Assembly (NCBI GenBank): GCA_037074765.1
Contig: JBAMDO010000573.1
Coordinates: 186,001-250,000 of the forward strand
Length of the DNA: 64,000 nt
Reading direction: 5' to 3'
Source of the DNA: Mansonella perstans
Taxonomy: Eukaryota; Nematoda; Chromadorea; Rhabditida; Onchocercidae
Below the pieces are notes generated by a model. It searched no databases. It was not told where the DNA came from and saw only the letters and a program-made list of their open reading frames with translations. Positions 51,601-63,908 of the stretch are shown piece after piece. Position numbers and translations under genes: made by a program. Positions within the stretch are counted from its first letter, which is position 1; each line of letters starts with the position of its first letter.

Positions 51601-52066
51601 TTGACTTGATTTTCGCCAATGTTCGATGCTACAATCAAAAATGATATTCTTATAATCTAACACTACTAGTCCTATAACTATTTTATATTACAAAATGCGA
51701 TCAGTGAAATAGAATTGTATTGTATAAATAACCGATTAAAGTAAATTAAACAACGCTGCAGAAAGTAATTATGAAAAGATGGATTAAGTAATCAGATTTA
51801 GCATATTTATACTTTTCATGCAAAATATCTCAGTTAATTATCAAAAAAAAAACAGGCCATTACAATGTAAACAAGTCAAAACGCAGAAATCTAACTCATT
51901 TTATATATTCTCATTCTAGCATGACCATTTACTAACTTTCATTTAGATCTATCACCAAAATTTAACATACCAAATCGGTGACGACATCATAATCGGATAT
52001 AGTAAAGAGTTGTCCAGCATGTGAAAGTTGTCGGTGTTCCAGAACTCGCACCAGTAATGTGTGCAT
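42649..52066 (-). CDS. VEPH1: Melted / ventricular zone-expressed PH domain protein (VEPH1) homologue
   Basis: Armadillo-like plus PH-domain adaptor. Drosophila Melted links phosphoinositide membranes to insulin/TOR/FOXO and Hippo signalling. Nineteen segments on the minus strand, 5' to 3': 51971-52066, 51516-51628, 51011-51164, 50507-50681, 49688-49857, 48591-48739, 48272-48450, 47494-47671, 46488-46625, 45997-46142, 45473-45678, 44912-45280, 44487-44607, 44261-44391, 43757-43912, 43482-43597, 43077-43227, 42649-42951 (last may be two). N-terminal features parallel VEPH1: [35 protein letters not shown], and [14 protein letters not shown]. The middle (about 500-700) is Ser/Thr/Pro-rich. The C-terminal PH domain (about 875-980) has [17 protein letters not shown] and [19 protein letters not shown]. 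All phases agree up to the last exon, where the PH helix is unclear: the frame reads to a stop at 42649 through a Lys-rich tail lacking the usual WL core. Confidence 0.88.
45847..45874. other. 11-bp perfect inverted repe­at with 6-base loop
   Basis: CAACACTGCAA (45847-45857) and TTGCAGTGTTG (45864-45874) pair perfectly across GTATAT. It lies in an intron of the Melted-like gene (between the exons starting 45678 and ending 45997). There is no terminator context in a eukaryote, so the meaning is unknown. Confidence 0.7.
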
Positions 52067-53156
52067 TATTATTACGACTAATAGGATGGAATTATTGGAC
52101 AAACAGAACTGGTAGTGAAAGAAACGGATTTCTCTTCAAAGCTAGATGATTTAGCAGCAGAAATATTTGTCATAATCGGTATGACCTTCCCAACCTTACT
52201 ACTTCATCAGCTGAAAATTCACAGACAATACGCTACTTTCTGCTCTAACAAATCTGCAAAAAGATAATACAGAATCATTTTTTAAATTCCTTCAAAAGCG
52301 TTCGCGATAAGTTTTGTGAGGTCTGTGAATTAAGTTATTATACAATGTGACATTATCGGTAATGGTATTCATACTGTAACTTTATAACAAATTAATAGCA
52401 TTGCTTGTATGTGTTATTTCAAACTGATTCAATCTAACCGGTACTTGTCCTTTTTTCTTAAGAAAAGTATTTTCTGACTAACATATCAAATTATCCCAAC
52501 CAAACAATCTAACAATTGAATGGAAGAGATACAAAAAAAACTCGGACAAATTAAGCAATTGTAAAATAGAGAAATTTTATGACGTACCAGAAGGTTATTA
52601 AGAGTTGTGAATACACCACTTTTTTCCTTCTTATGTAAATTCTGCATATTAGACAATGCCACTTTACTCTTTGTGACATAAATTGAAAGTTATGGAGGAA
52701 GAATGATAACAACAGAACTTCTTTGATAGATTGATGATTCATCCAGCGAATCTTATTTGTAACAAGAATGATAGCAACAGAACAGAACTTTTGAGAAATT
52801 GAAAAATTAAAAAAACCATAAATTACTTTTGTAAGTGAATGGAATGGAAAGAGCACGAAAATGAAAAAATTTATAAATAGAGGATTCTCAAGAGCAACAA
52901 AGTTGAATGCATATGTAAAATGAGTTAGGCGCTTTATGCTTCTTATCTTCAAGATTTTTCAGGACTGTTTTCCTTATTTCTTTTGAGACGGTGACCTCGT
53001 GCAATATAAATCGCAGTTATAACAATAAAAAACAACGACATCGTGAAAATTATATGGTGTTCGAAACGCAGTCCACATTCACATACAATTTTTATGTTCC
53101 CTTCATCTGCTGCCACCTCTTATATCAGCCTCATCTTGAAGGGATCTTTCGGTTGC

Positions 53157-53176
53157 AAAAAAAAAAAAAAAAAAAC
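53157..53176 (+). repeat. Poly(A) tract
   Basis: About twenty consecutive A residues in intergenic DNA. Immediate flanks show no target-site duplication that would mark a retroposed transcript. Confidence 0.9.
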
Positions 53177-54342
53177 GAAACAGAAAATAACTCTTGCTTA
53201 CGTATCACGACTTTTCTCTTTAAAACAATGATCTCTATTTCACAGCTGATGTGCAGTCAAATTTCGAACTCTGTATTTCAAGTTTGCATGGTCTGAACTC
53301 ATATTTCAAGCAGTATCATTTGAATATTTTCAATTTCATCTTCACATAGTAACTCCTTACAACACCGGACGTAGAAGCAAGAAACTCACGTACGTTGCTG
53401 TCGTACTGTTGTGACTAAAATTTTCAAAACAAAAACTATCCTCAGTAAAGTCAACGCCAGGAACAGCTATAAGAGAGGAATCTCCGGGATATTCATTAAC
53501 ATTTAAATATGTTAAACACCAAAATAACTCACTGAAAAGAAATAATTCTTTTGTAAGTTAAAGAAGGTTCTCTGATACAATGTAAGGAAAACACTTACAC
53601 TTTTTCAATGATTTACTACGAACGAAAAGGGTTGACTTGAACCGCATATGGCCGACCTATCTGTACAGCCATACAAAGCAGAAGCGCAACGACTAGAAGA
53701 TGTCATCGTTATTGTCTCCTTCACTCAAAACTGGTTCTGGGCGTACTCAGCCACTCAATCAGCCAGACAGTTGTCAAAAATTGTGGCACGTAAAATAACA
53801 ATTCAACCAATTTTTCTTGAAATTAGCAACCGGGAATCATCTATTTTATCAGAATCTTAAAACAACTGCTATAAGGAATGGATATTGGATTCAGACGCAA
53901 ACTCTAATTTATGAATATTTCCGGGGAAAACAGACAGTAACGAGATAGCATTCCTAGCTCATCTTGATATGTCATACTTTTTAATAAATGCTACATTTCC
54001 ATGAGTATAAAAACTTATATCAGACATTTTTCAACCGCTTTAAAAAGTTTATAAAATCTTTCAAAGAATAACTTTCCATTAAATTTTAGCTAATATTGCA
54101 AACTGAAAGATTTATGTAACCTCCTATAATTAGGAAATCCATTTGTCAATTGCTGTAGCAATATTCAAACATACTTCTTTCGAAGTGAAGCTGAAATGGA
54201 ATATTCTTCGAAATTGAATAATTGCTGCGAAAAAGATAACTTGTTTCAACACTACTGAAAATCATCTAATAAGAGCCGGAAGATAGAAATGTTAAGATTT
54301 CGATGAGTAGTTAGTTTTGAAGGCAATCGACTTCCATGCTGC

Positions 54343-54365
54343 AAAAAAAAAAAAAAAAAAAAAAA
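54343..54365 (+). repeat. Poly(A) tract
   Basis: About 23 consecutive A residues in intergenic DNA, the longest homopolymer noticed in the window. It could be slippage-derived or the tail of an old retroposition; no recognisable parent transcript lies upstream. Confidence 0.9.
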
Positions 54366-55588
54366 CCGCTCTTCCTGAAGGTATGATAAAAGGGAAGTTT
54401 TATAAACTGTTTGTCTGAGATAATCAATAACATTGGCGTCAGGAGATAAGGCAGGAGTTTATATCTTCAGTAGATTGCTATCAGTTTCCCATTCCAATAC
54501 TTACAGTAGATGCTCTTGCTGCTAACTTGTTTTTTCAAGTTATCCTTTTATCATAATAATAAAGATAGAAACATCGTGATATACAAATTATTGGTGCCTA
54601 GTTGAATCATTCGGATCCGCGACAAGAACAGCAAGCAGTTGTTATGATATCAATCGCTTATTACTCACTATTTTCATTGGAATAAAACTCAGGCAAAATA
54701 TTGTTCTGAAAATTTCATGAATCATGCTATCACCATCTTCAAATCACTGATTACTGGCTAATGAGTGAATTGCTTGTACTTCTGCAATACCACAAGCGCA
54801 TGCGTTGCATTTGTGATAATTTGGGTTTCACGTACGGAGATGAATACGGGCACGATAAGGATACGTGGAATATTTCACACTTATGTCTAAATTCCAGTAA
54901 AATATTTAAACTTGATAGGAGCATAGTGCATTCCAAATTGTTTCTTGTTTTCTGAAATATCAAAACCAAAGAAAGATAAATTGTCATAGATAAACTGTAA
55001 ATTAATAATTTAAGGACGAATTATGCTTACTTAAATAAATATAATGAATAACTTTAAAGAGACAGACTGGTATAACTAGAAGCTTGAAGAAAACTCAAAA
55101 AGCATTCAGTCTCAGTATATATCGAAAATTGATATTGCTATGAATCAGAATGGAAAGCGTATTTACACATACATATATAGATGCATGCAAACACAGACGT
55201 AGACACATACAATGTAATATCAGGTATGTCTGTGTCTGTACTCACCATAAAATGAAGTTGCACAACAGGGTGCTGACGAAAAAAGCTACTTCAAGACGGA
55301 AAGATGATGGCTCATATGTCAGGTGATAGAATTAGCAATAGCAAAAGAGGTAGAATAACACTGAAAAATACGATTCATGATCAAATCACCGATAATCTAA
55401 TACACAACGAATAGATTAAGTCGAACAAGGAAGAATTCTACAACAGACTGTACCGTAGCTTTTTTCCGGACAGCTATATATATATATTAGAGCTGATTAT
55501 AGACAAACGATGAAAATCACCTGTAGTCTAGAAACCACTTATTCACTGACAAGCTATTCTTCATATTCGTTTAACAAAATCAAAAAAC

Positions 55589-55621
55589 TTATTATTGAAC
55601 AATTCCGAAGTTCAATAATAA
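55589..55621. other. 12-bp perfect inverted repeat with 9-base loop
   Basis: TTATTATTGAAC (55589-55600) pairs with GTTCAATAATAA (55610-55621) across AATTCCGAA. It is intergenic, upstream of the Melted-like gene and downstream of the PLEKHM1-like gene (both minus strand). Function unknown. Confidence 0.65.
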
Positions 55622-56457
55622 TTTTGTATCTCGAAAAATACAATTGGTCATGTGGTATAATCAAATATGATATATTTTGTATTGTATAAAATAAATAAGC
55701 AAATTGATTAGACTGCACATCACCAACGATATGTTGAAACTCGTAATTCATTTCCATCACTATTATAATTTTATTGCGGAATATACCGCAATTTTAATGT
55801 CCGAAAAATAAGCATTACTTATACACCAATATCTTATAGGACGTCGTGAGATGATGCAACAAATATATAAGGTAATAAAAAGTTGAGATGTTGAAATGAG
55901 CTATCAAAACCCAGATCTCATAGATACTTGCACTTTGAACTTCTCGGAGCCAAGCTGCTTTACTCGTAACTATAATTCTCTTATTTCATTAATGATGAGT
56001 TAAAAAAGTTTGTTCGCTTTTATTTACAATGATTATCATGCTAATTCATTGTCCATTCTTCGATAAACTTACGTCCATTCTTTGCAGGATTAAAATTAAA
56101 ATAAAAAGATAAAACAGAGATTTGATGCAATGTTTGGTTTCTCAAAGCTGTTCGTGAAAAATTTGAATAGTACAGTTTATATACAAATTATCTGGACAAA
56201 TATGTATATACATTACTCATCAAATAATAAACGCAAAGTAATGATTCTAAAATATATGGAAATATGCGGAAACATTTATGTATATATATGTTTGTATGGT
56301 GTTACAATGACCATGAAAATAATGCCTTGTTGGGAATTCATATTTGATATGCTCTTGTATTTAATGTTGCAATCAGCAACACAAAAATTCTGAATTAAAT
56401 GTAAGTGAGGTATTAAAATCTCAAATATTGATTTTGAAAGAATGCATAAAAACTGTT

Positions 56458-59400
56458 TCAGTCCATATCAAGAAATAAATACTGAGAATCAGTATTCGGT
56501 TGTTGCTGCATATATCGCTCTCGCCGAGTACATTTTGGACACTGTTGTTTTTCCAAACAATTCTTGTGATATACCGAAAAACATTCCAGGCACTAAAACC
56601 TCCGCAAATTGATAAATGTCAGTATAGTATCTAACATCTTCCTAATTGGAGATTAAAGGGAATGCAAAATGGTGAACTTCATCTTCGTCCCGCTATACTG
56701 CAGTATGTCACCGTCTGCACTGCAAGAATTTTCCTGTCCACAACAGCATAAACTACAAAAAACACTGAAAAGGCAAACTCAACAAAACAATAAATCTCAA
56801 GAGTTTACTAAATTATCTGTATGTAATTATGTACAAAAATACAACTGCAAAACTTACTCGAGATGTTAGTTCCAGTTGAAATGGATAAATCACTTCACCC
56901 GAAGCACAAATTTCACATATAAAGCCTTTCTGGGAGCACAACAAACACCGTCGAATGTGTTCTGTGGTGAAATTAAATAAATTGTTTAAATGGTTTTCCA
57001 TATATCCTGACAGCACCGTTAACAGATCCTGAAAACTCACTGCGTCCTACGAAAAAACAAAAATTCTTTTAAAATTTGAGTGGAAAAACTATCGATTCAA
57101 ACGCAATAATTCAGATTGATATAACCTCTAATGCAAGAATGGATTTGTGACAAATATTTGATGTACTAGGTTGCACAATCTCTTCTATAAGTTGACCTCG
57201 CTTATAACCCAACCTAACATGGGAAAAAATAACTTTAGTAAATTGAAAAATGCAGCACAGTGCAGTGACTTGTGAAATGTAACATAAGTTATGCCTTACT
57301 CAACTATCACTAAGAATCTGAACTTCATTCATCATGAAAATTTTAAGTCCTTAAAATCGAAAAACTCATGAACATTTTCTTCAAGAAAAAAAGCGTACTG
57401 TAAATGAATACAAGTGGATATCTTTGTAAAGATAATCTTTGGGCCGAACGCGACTTTCCAAATCTTCAGCAACTGAATTCCGACATGACTGCAGGTACAT
57501 TACTGACAACGATAATTTCTCTCTCAAAAACTAAAAAAATTCCGTTGATAAATGTAGACAAAATAATTTGCTTTCAGATCATCAAAGATACCAGCAGAAG
57601 GGCTTAAAAGCGATCGCATATAAGCCAAGAAAAAGGGATAATCAACACTTATCTACAAAGTTTCACCAAAACGCTTAATTATTCCGGAGCTATGAGCTTG
57701 AGTTCGCCCATTAAACAACACCACTAATTTGGAATAACATCATTCATACACAAAGTAAGCGATCACCTTCACAGCATTTAAAGCATGAGATTGTGAGTAA
57801 AGTTGGGGATTGATTTGGTCGATACGAAGAATAGCTTTATCTCTAATGTTTTCAATGAAAGCCATATTGCTCCTGCAAATATTTCTTGGATGTGCATCCC
57901 AATTACGAATTAAACGCGATGGAATAACACTTTGATCACCTTTACTAAAACATCCATCACAGTAGTATTTTTCGTCGAAGCCACACTTTCTGAAATAATT
58001 TTGTTTTTAAAACAAATTAGAATAATTTAAAAACAAATCCACTATGATATTATAACAATCTACGTAAAGCAAAATTGATTTCTGTTACACGGTGGCTATA
58101 TCTAATACATGAGGACGAACAGGACCGGCTGAATTAGTAATTTTAATTGTAGAATACACTAAGCTACAAAAACTTTAATAGCATTAAAATTAATAAAATT
58201 ATATGAGCATTAAATGCTAAAAGTCGGGAAATAACGCAACCTATACGAAGCAAATGTTGGACCGATTGATTTTCTGCATGAAAGGCAACGAAAATTCTGA
58301 GAATCAAGGCCCTTCTCATGGGGAATCACTGTCAAAATATTAATTGTTTTGCTGGAAAACTCAGAAATACTTCCATTCGAGCCAATCTAAATTAGATTTT
58401 AAAAAGAGCTATATAATCAGAGATCTAAATAATTTGATTGAAGTGAATAGAAATCAAGAACAATGATCTAGAAACAAACTTCTGACTCAAGCTTCTTGGA
58501 AAATGCAGTTTTTTCGTGATCTGATTTGGAAGATAACGTCTTATCATCATCACTAATATGCTGCAACAAATCTTTTTCAAATACCATAATTTTGTCTTTA
58601 AGACTACCATTATTTGAATTTTTCTGATTCATCATCTGCAACAAAAATCGACATATACAAATAACATAAGAGTATGAAAAATAAAAAAATCCACAGTAGG
58701 ACAATCGATATAAGATAGAAAATTTCTTTTCCATATTCACAGGAAATTGTACAGATATGTCAAATAAGAGATCAAATTATAGGAAAGAAGTAAACCGAAA
58801 ATTATTAAGAAAATGGTGAATGGCAAAGTAATTAAACGCTTTAAAACTGAAGTTTCAATTAGTCCTGAATGACCTCATTCGAAGACCCATCAAGAACATT
58901 TCTTATTTCCACGTCGAAATTTGGAAAAGAATCTGCATTTGTTGATGAAGAAATTGTTGAAGCTTGGCCATCCTTCAACACAGGAATTTAAAACAACAAA
59001 AAAGAGACTCCAAACCATATTTTTAATAAAAGCATTATAGACATGGTTGTGATTCTGTTAAATGACTAACAAGAGACTCAGCTTTCCAATGATTATGAAC
59101 AATCCAGCCTTTACCGAGGAGGCTATTTCCTTCATTATAATGTTCTGATACATATAAATCATCTTGCATGGATGCTGAGCGTCCCTAAAATACAATTTTA
59201 AATTTCTAAAATAAAGAAAGGTTAGAGCTAGACATACGAAAACCCAAAATAATTGAGAATAGAGAGAACAACCAGTTCCATGTCTGAAGATTCTTCCGGT
59301 ATGTCTCTAATTTTGCTTGCTAAATCAGTGGAAAAGTGCTCATTTTCGACTGAGATCGTCGGACAAAGACTGTGCGATGGGTTACATGATTCATCCTGCA

Positions 59401-62220
59401 CATCCTGCATTGAATGCTTTGGTTTCATATCATCAACTGCACCTAAAACGAAACTAAAATGATATAAACAATTTTAAAAAAAAGCAAAGAGAGTGAATGT
59501 AAAAACTTTACGGAGCCATCAATCATCAGATATTTCAGTAGCAGATCATACATTAACATGGTAGTAACTGTAAAACTATCTAACAGCTGATCAGCAAAAA
59601 ATTTTTTGCATCCAGCCGTTGGTGTTTAGTTATAGAGACCAAAAATGACTTATGATCTTAACTTGTTGCCTTATTTCAAGGTGCTAGTCTATATTGTTAT
59701 GTTTTTGTCGCTACTTCATACTGCCAATGAGGTCAATCTAATAGAATAACTACAGGCTTGTATCGCAATTAAACAATCAGAAAAAAGAATGAAAACCATC
59801 AGATACGACACAAGAATCTATCCAATTTTTGGAGTCATTTTGGGCATTGTCCAACATTTTGCAGACTGCAATCTCATTGTTGATTGATATCTCATTGTCT
59901 GATCCAAATGGTTTATGCTCTTTCATGTTCACCGATTTTTCTTCACTATAACATGTGGAAAGAATATAGAAAAATGATTAAATGATCTGCGAAAGGATTC
60001 AAATTAAGAGCAAAATGTTACTAAGCTCCAGGTGACTGATTATGATTTTCTCCATTTTCGTTATTTAGTATGGAGATTGAAGATGAAGTTTGTTGCACAT
60101 CGTTATAAGATTTTCCAAAGCTTTCCATTTTCTTTCCAACTTCTTCCACCTTAAGGGAAAATAAAGCAGTTTGATTAATTTCTTCCATGATTTTTCTTTT
60201 CAGTTTATCAACGGATAATTCATTTTGATCATAAGATATACCTTAATTCAAAATTCCATTTTTCCACTTTTTTCCCCTCTCTAGTCTAAATTTACAATAA
60301 TTTATAAAACTCACGTTATATGAATCGTTAACTACAGCTGATACGGAGTCGTTTTTGGAACTCGATGAACTACCAGCAGTGCTACTCTTGGATGCATGCC
60401 TAGTACGACGATATGTACCTCTGATTACTCGTATCTGAAATAAGAATTCGCCATCTTTTGCGAATTTAAAGAGTCTTATGTTTGACAATTGGAGAGAAGC
60501 ATATTCAAATCAACAAGTCGGAATATCACCGCCTTTAAATAAAGCTTCCGAAGCACTGCTGAAGTAGGAGACGATTAAGAAATTACTAATCGAACCTGAT
60601 GCGGGTTGTAATGTAAAACGCTATCTTCTGGAACTGGATTTGAAAGAACAGTATTGTTTATTGAATTCAGAGCTGGACGATGGATGTTCTCTTCATCTAA
60701 CATCGACGGATGCGAATAAACGGAAGCCAAATCAACTTCTTGTCCCGCTACTCAAAAAACATTAACAGTAAGAGTGAGCGAAAGAATGAGCAAAAAAATG
60801 AGCGAAAAAAGCAAAAAAAAAGAACACAACCCGCAAATAAAATATCAAGAAAAAAGATTGAAGAAACTAATTACTAAACATAAACTAACTATCGGAATCT
60901 CCTGCGCATGAAGAAGTAGATATTTCTGTAGAGCCGTATAGGGAATGCAATGCATTTTCAGCAATCTCTGTATCATCGAGTTTGCTCAACGAACCACTAT
61001 GGCAACGATTCTTTACTAACTGTTTAACTAAATTAAACAGTTATGTTAATGAATATCATGAACTCTGGAAAAATGAGTAGGAGTTTGGACACTTATGATA
61101 TTTGTGCGAATATAAATAAGTCTCCAAAATTAATTTCATTATGGACTAAAAGACAAATTATTAAATCAGAAATCTAACTTACGTCTTGCAGGTTCACCAG
61201 CTATCAAGCCAGAAAGTATCAGTGGTGTGGGAGTCCAAGTGTTAAGGGAGAAACTATTCACAGGTGCCTCGATATTTAATCTTATCAATCCCTTAATGTA
61301 ACCTGACAATATATTCATGCGTTCCGTATCTCTTAGAAAAGCCCATTTCTCGTAAAATTTGCTGGAAGATTCAAATTATAATGAAAAAATTTTTGAACGA
61401 AACCTTAAATCTCATCCAAAAAAAAAAATTGAAGAAAGTTTCATCTAACGCCTTATAATTCCATTTTAATTCATTGTTCATTAACTAACCTTAAAGTAAC
61501 ATTATTACGCGATAGCAAGTTCAAATAATTTTCTATCGTATTTTCATTCAAAAGTATCCTGATCCATGCCTGTAAAAATACATAAAATTTACATACTTGC
61601 AACAAAAAAATATGATGTACGCTTAAAAGTATATAATAAGCTCCTTTTAGCTAAACAATGATGGAAGGCAATTTACCCTTGACTTTCCTATTTCAGTCTT
61701 TATTTGATTCGATGTAGCTATTTGATCCAGTACTGCTTTATGGGTATATTTGCTAACAAATGGCCAGAAATTCTGAAAGTATCATCTTCATTAAACAGGC
61801 TTTTATGAATAAGAGATGAATAAGTTTTTTCCAGGATATCATCAAAAATCCCCACCGGTTCAGGATACCTTGGGCTTCGCGGTTTCTTTTGGAAGAAGGC
61901 TGTCTTCAGGCCATGAATAAATAATGCTTCAACCGTATTACAAAGTAATTGAGTAGATTCCCTGAAAATCAAAATTGCTTCCAATATTTTTAGAAGAACT
62001 TAACAGAAAATCTGAGAAAATTGCAATTTTTTTAGAAATTTTTCTTTAGTAAAATAAATTTTTTTCTAAATTTTTTTAAAAAAATCACAATTTCATATTA
62101 ATGTAGAGATAAAAATTACTTGGAAAGCGCATCATTCGATGGATATTCAAATGTTGCCCGTTTGAGTACATTTGCCAATTCGGTCATAAGTTTTATTTTT
62201 ATTTCATTTTGTTCTACCAT
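56458..62220 (-). CDS. PLEKHM1: PLEKHM1-like protein: RUN domain plus C-terminal Rubicon-homology zinc domain
   Basis: PLEKHM1 is a RAB7/ARL8/HOPS effector for fusion of late endosomes and autophagosomes with lysosomes. Twenty in-phase minus-strand exons give 872 aa: 62120-62220, 61856-61961, 61677-61772, 61490-61569, 61183-61361, 60890-61027, 60596-60750, 60315-60434, 60022-60149, 59797-59945, 59273-59442, 59071-59184, 58874-58972, 58480-58635, 58241-58386, 57767-57989, 57592-57652, 57399-57472, 56858-57046, 56458-56592. RUN (about 15-185): LCNTVEALFIHGL, FWPFVSKYTHK, SRAWIRILLNE and LNTWTPTPLILSGL, each matching PLEKHM1 RUN blocks. Residues 190-590 are Ser/Asn/acidic-rich with no PH domain seen. 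The Rubicon-homology region (about 600-872) has IPHEKGLDSQNFRC, YYCDGCFSKGDQSVIPSRL, CLLCSQKGFICEIC, YHKNC and CPKC, giving most of the expected zinc ligands. Vertebrate PLEKHM1 has two PH domains in the middle, so this is a shorter architecture. Rubicon is the next-best family, but the RUN blocks favour PLEKHM1. Confidence 0.92.
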
Positions 62221-63764
62221 TTCTTTTTTTCCCCAATGTGTAATATTATGTCATATTGTGTCATAGGTCAACCATTTCTTTCTTCGATTAAAATCTATAA
62301 CTTTCAATTATTTAATCATTATTTTCCTAACTGATATCAACTATTCATGAGGGATAAAAAAATCTAACGAAGAAGAAAACAATATAATTAAATTATTCGT
62401 GGATTAGGACAGAACAATTTAATTATTACCAAGTGAAAATCTACCGAGATATCCCGATTTAATCTTCTATCTAGTAATGAAATTCTTTCTCATAAATGAA
62501 CCTCCAATGAGTGTATCATAACGATACCGTTCAAGTGTAGCACAGACCGAACTTTGTTGTTGACACAATGGTGTGCAACAGAGGTCAGGTGTATAGTGAA
62601 TTGTTTTTGTTAATTTGGTAAAACAGGTTTTTGTGTATAAATTATTGTGAATTCATTTAAATTAATGAGGCTTAGCAAATATAATCATGCAATGGTTAGA
62701 TAGACAAAGAGGGGTTAAAGGTCAAGTTAAGCTGCATTAATGCTTCTTCAATTTTTTTGTGATTTTATAAGAAGAGTTGTTGATCAGTATCTATATTGTA
62801 TATTTAATTAAAATTATCAAAAATTAAATATTCCAACTGCATTACCATTGCTTAATGCTGATGAGTCAGAAAGTTGTAAAATATAAGAATGGAGTGATAG
62901 TTGAAGTACTGTTACGGAGAGTTAATTTTTGAAAATAATGCACCATTCAAATAAAAATTAAATGTCTCTTTTTTATGCATATGTAAAATTTATTAAATTC
63001 CTTTGAGAAAAATACAACGGAAAAGTGTTGAAATTTCAAAATTAAACTACAACAATAAAATATTGCACTCAATCTTAATTTCATTCTCTCAGTGTTGATT
63101 TAAAATCATTTGTGACAAATCGACTGATAATATTTCGCGGTGCCTTCTTAGCTAATTCTTTTAGTGAAGAGGAATTTTTCTCAATGCTTTGTTCGTTAAT
63201 GTTAAATTACAACATGGATTTGTAGAGATCGATCTTAGTAGGGTGAATTGAAACCTCTATGAGATGGTACTGAATTACTTTGTAGAAAAATTTTCCTTAG
63301 AACAGTTGCACATAGGCTTAGATTTGTAATTGAATTTAGATTTACTTTTTTGTTATGTATAATTAAATTTTTATTTGTTCTCTCAGCAAACACAATTGCA
63401 GATTATAATACTGTTGCAAGTGTATAACTAATTCAAGTTTATCGATGCTTTTTCTAAAACAACAATATGGCATCGTTAAGTGTTGTGAAAAGCTTTTGTT
63501 ACTTTAGGGTTAAAAAGCCATAATTGTTTTGTTTTTTATGAAGTTTATGCTAATTGCTTTAAGATGTATTCGTAATTGAAAATTAATGCGTTAATTAATG
63601 TAAAGTAGTACGTATGAAATGATCTTATAGAAATATCAAAAGTTAATTTGAAATCATTTTTCTACGATACTGATAACTAAATTAATAAATAAATTATACT
63701 GCTACCAGTATGGTAACCGCTCATTATTTCTTGTGTATATCATGAAGGATTGATTTTTACAGGA
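62221..63764. other. Divergent intergenic region between the PLEKHM1-like and CHMP4 genes
   Basis: About 1.5 kb of AT-rich DNA between two divergently read start codons, so it should hold both promoters. No TATA-like or other element stands out against the base composition. TTTTTACAG ending at 63762 is the presumed trans-splice acceptor for the CHMP4 gene. Confidence 0.5.
63753..63764 (+). promoter_or_regulatory. Presumed spliced-leader acceptor of the CHMP4 gene
   Basis: TTTTTACAG ends at 63762, and the ATG follows two bases later at 63765. The extremely short leader is typical of nematode trans-spliced messages. A cis-spliced 5' untranslated intron is an alternative. Confidence 0.5.
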
Positions 63765-63908
63765 ATGAGTGTGTTTGGGAAAATATTTGGTAGCAGTAAA
63801 AAACAACAAGCACCATCAGCAACCCCACAGGAATCTATACAAAAATTACGAGAAACCGAAGAAATGTTAGTGAAGAAACAAGAGTTTTTAGAGAAGAAAA
63901 TAGAAGCT
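63765..63908 (+). CDS. vps-32: CHMP4/VPS32 (SNF7) ESCRT-III subunit, first coding exon; gene continues past the window
   Basis: SNF7 family core subunit of ESCRT-III, which polymerises on endosomal and other membranes to drive scission. The 48-codon exon opens MSVFGKIFGSSKKQQAP, a typical CHMP4 N-terminal amphipathic start, then continues PQESIQKLRETEEMLVKKQE, matching the first basic helix of the family. It ends at a GTAAGT donor (63909) in phase 0. The rest of the gene, including the acidic C-terminus and MIM motif, lies outside. The start is fixed by the acceptor two bases upstream. The paralogue cannot be decided; nematodes may carry two vps-32 genes. Confidence 0.9.

Larger units (their letters stand above)
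52067..56457. other. 4.4-kb interval upstream of the Melted-like gene
   Basis: Spacer between two minus-strand genes. It contains a run of about 20 A at 53157-53176, a run of about 23 A at 54343-54365, an AT dinucleotide stretch near 55482-55492 and a 12-bp hairpin at 55589-55621. GTGAGT-type donors on the minus strand (near 53384-53390) could belong to untranslated 5' exons of the Melted-like gene. TATTAG (minus strand, near 52078) precedes its ATG and may be the splice acceptor. One short plus-strand open frame (54761-54899) looks weakly coding and is discussed as a finding. Confidence 0.45.

Noticed and set aside
52551..52952. 133-codon minus-strand open frame
   Set aside because: Phe/Ile-rich composition expected of AT-rich random DNA; no splice sites in phase, no family match and no neighbour link.
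58085..58130. Extra exon in the PLEKHM1-like gene (GPVRPHVLDIAT frame)
   Set aside because: The flanking exons 58241-58386 and 57767-57989 already join in phase and align with the family. Inserting this segment breaks the frame of the zinc domain.
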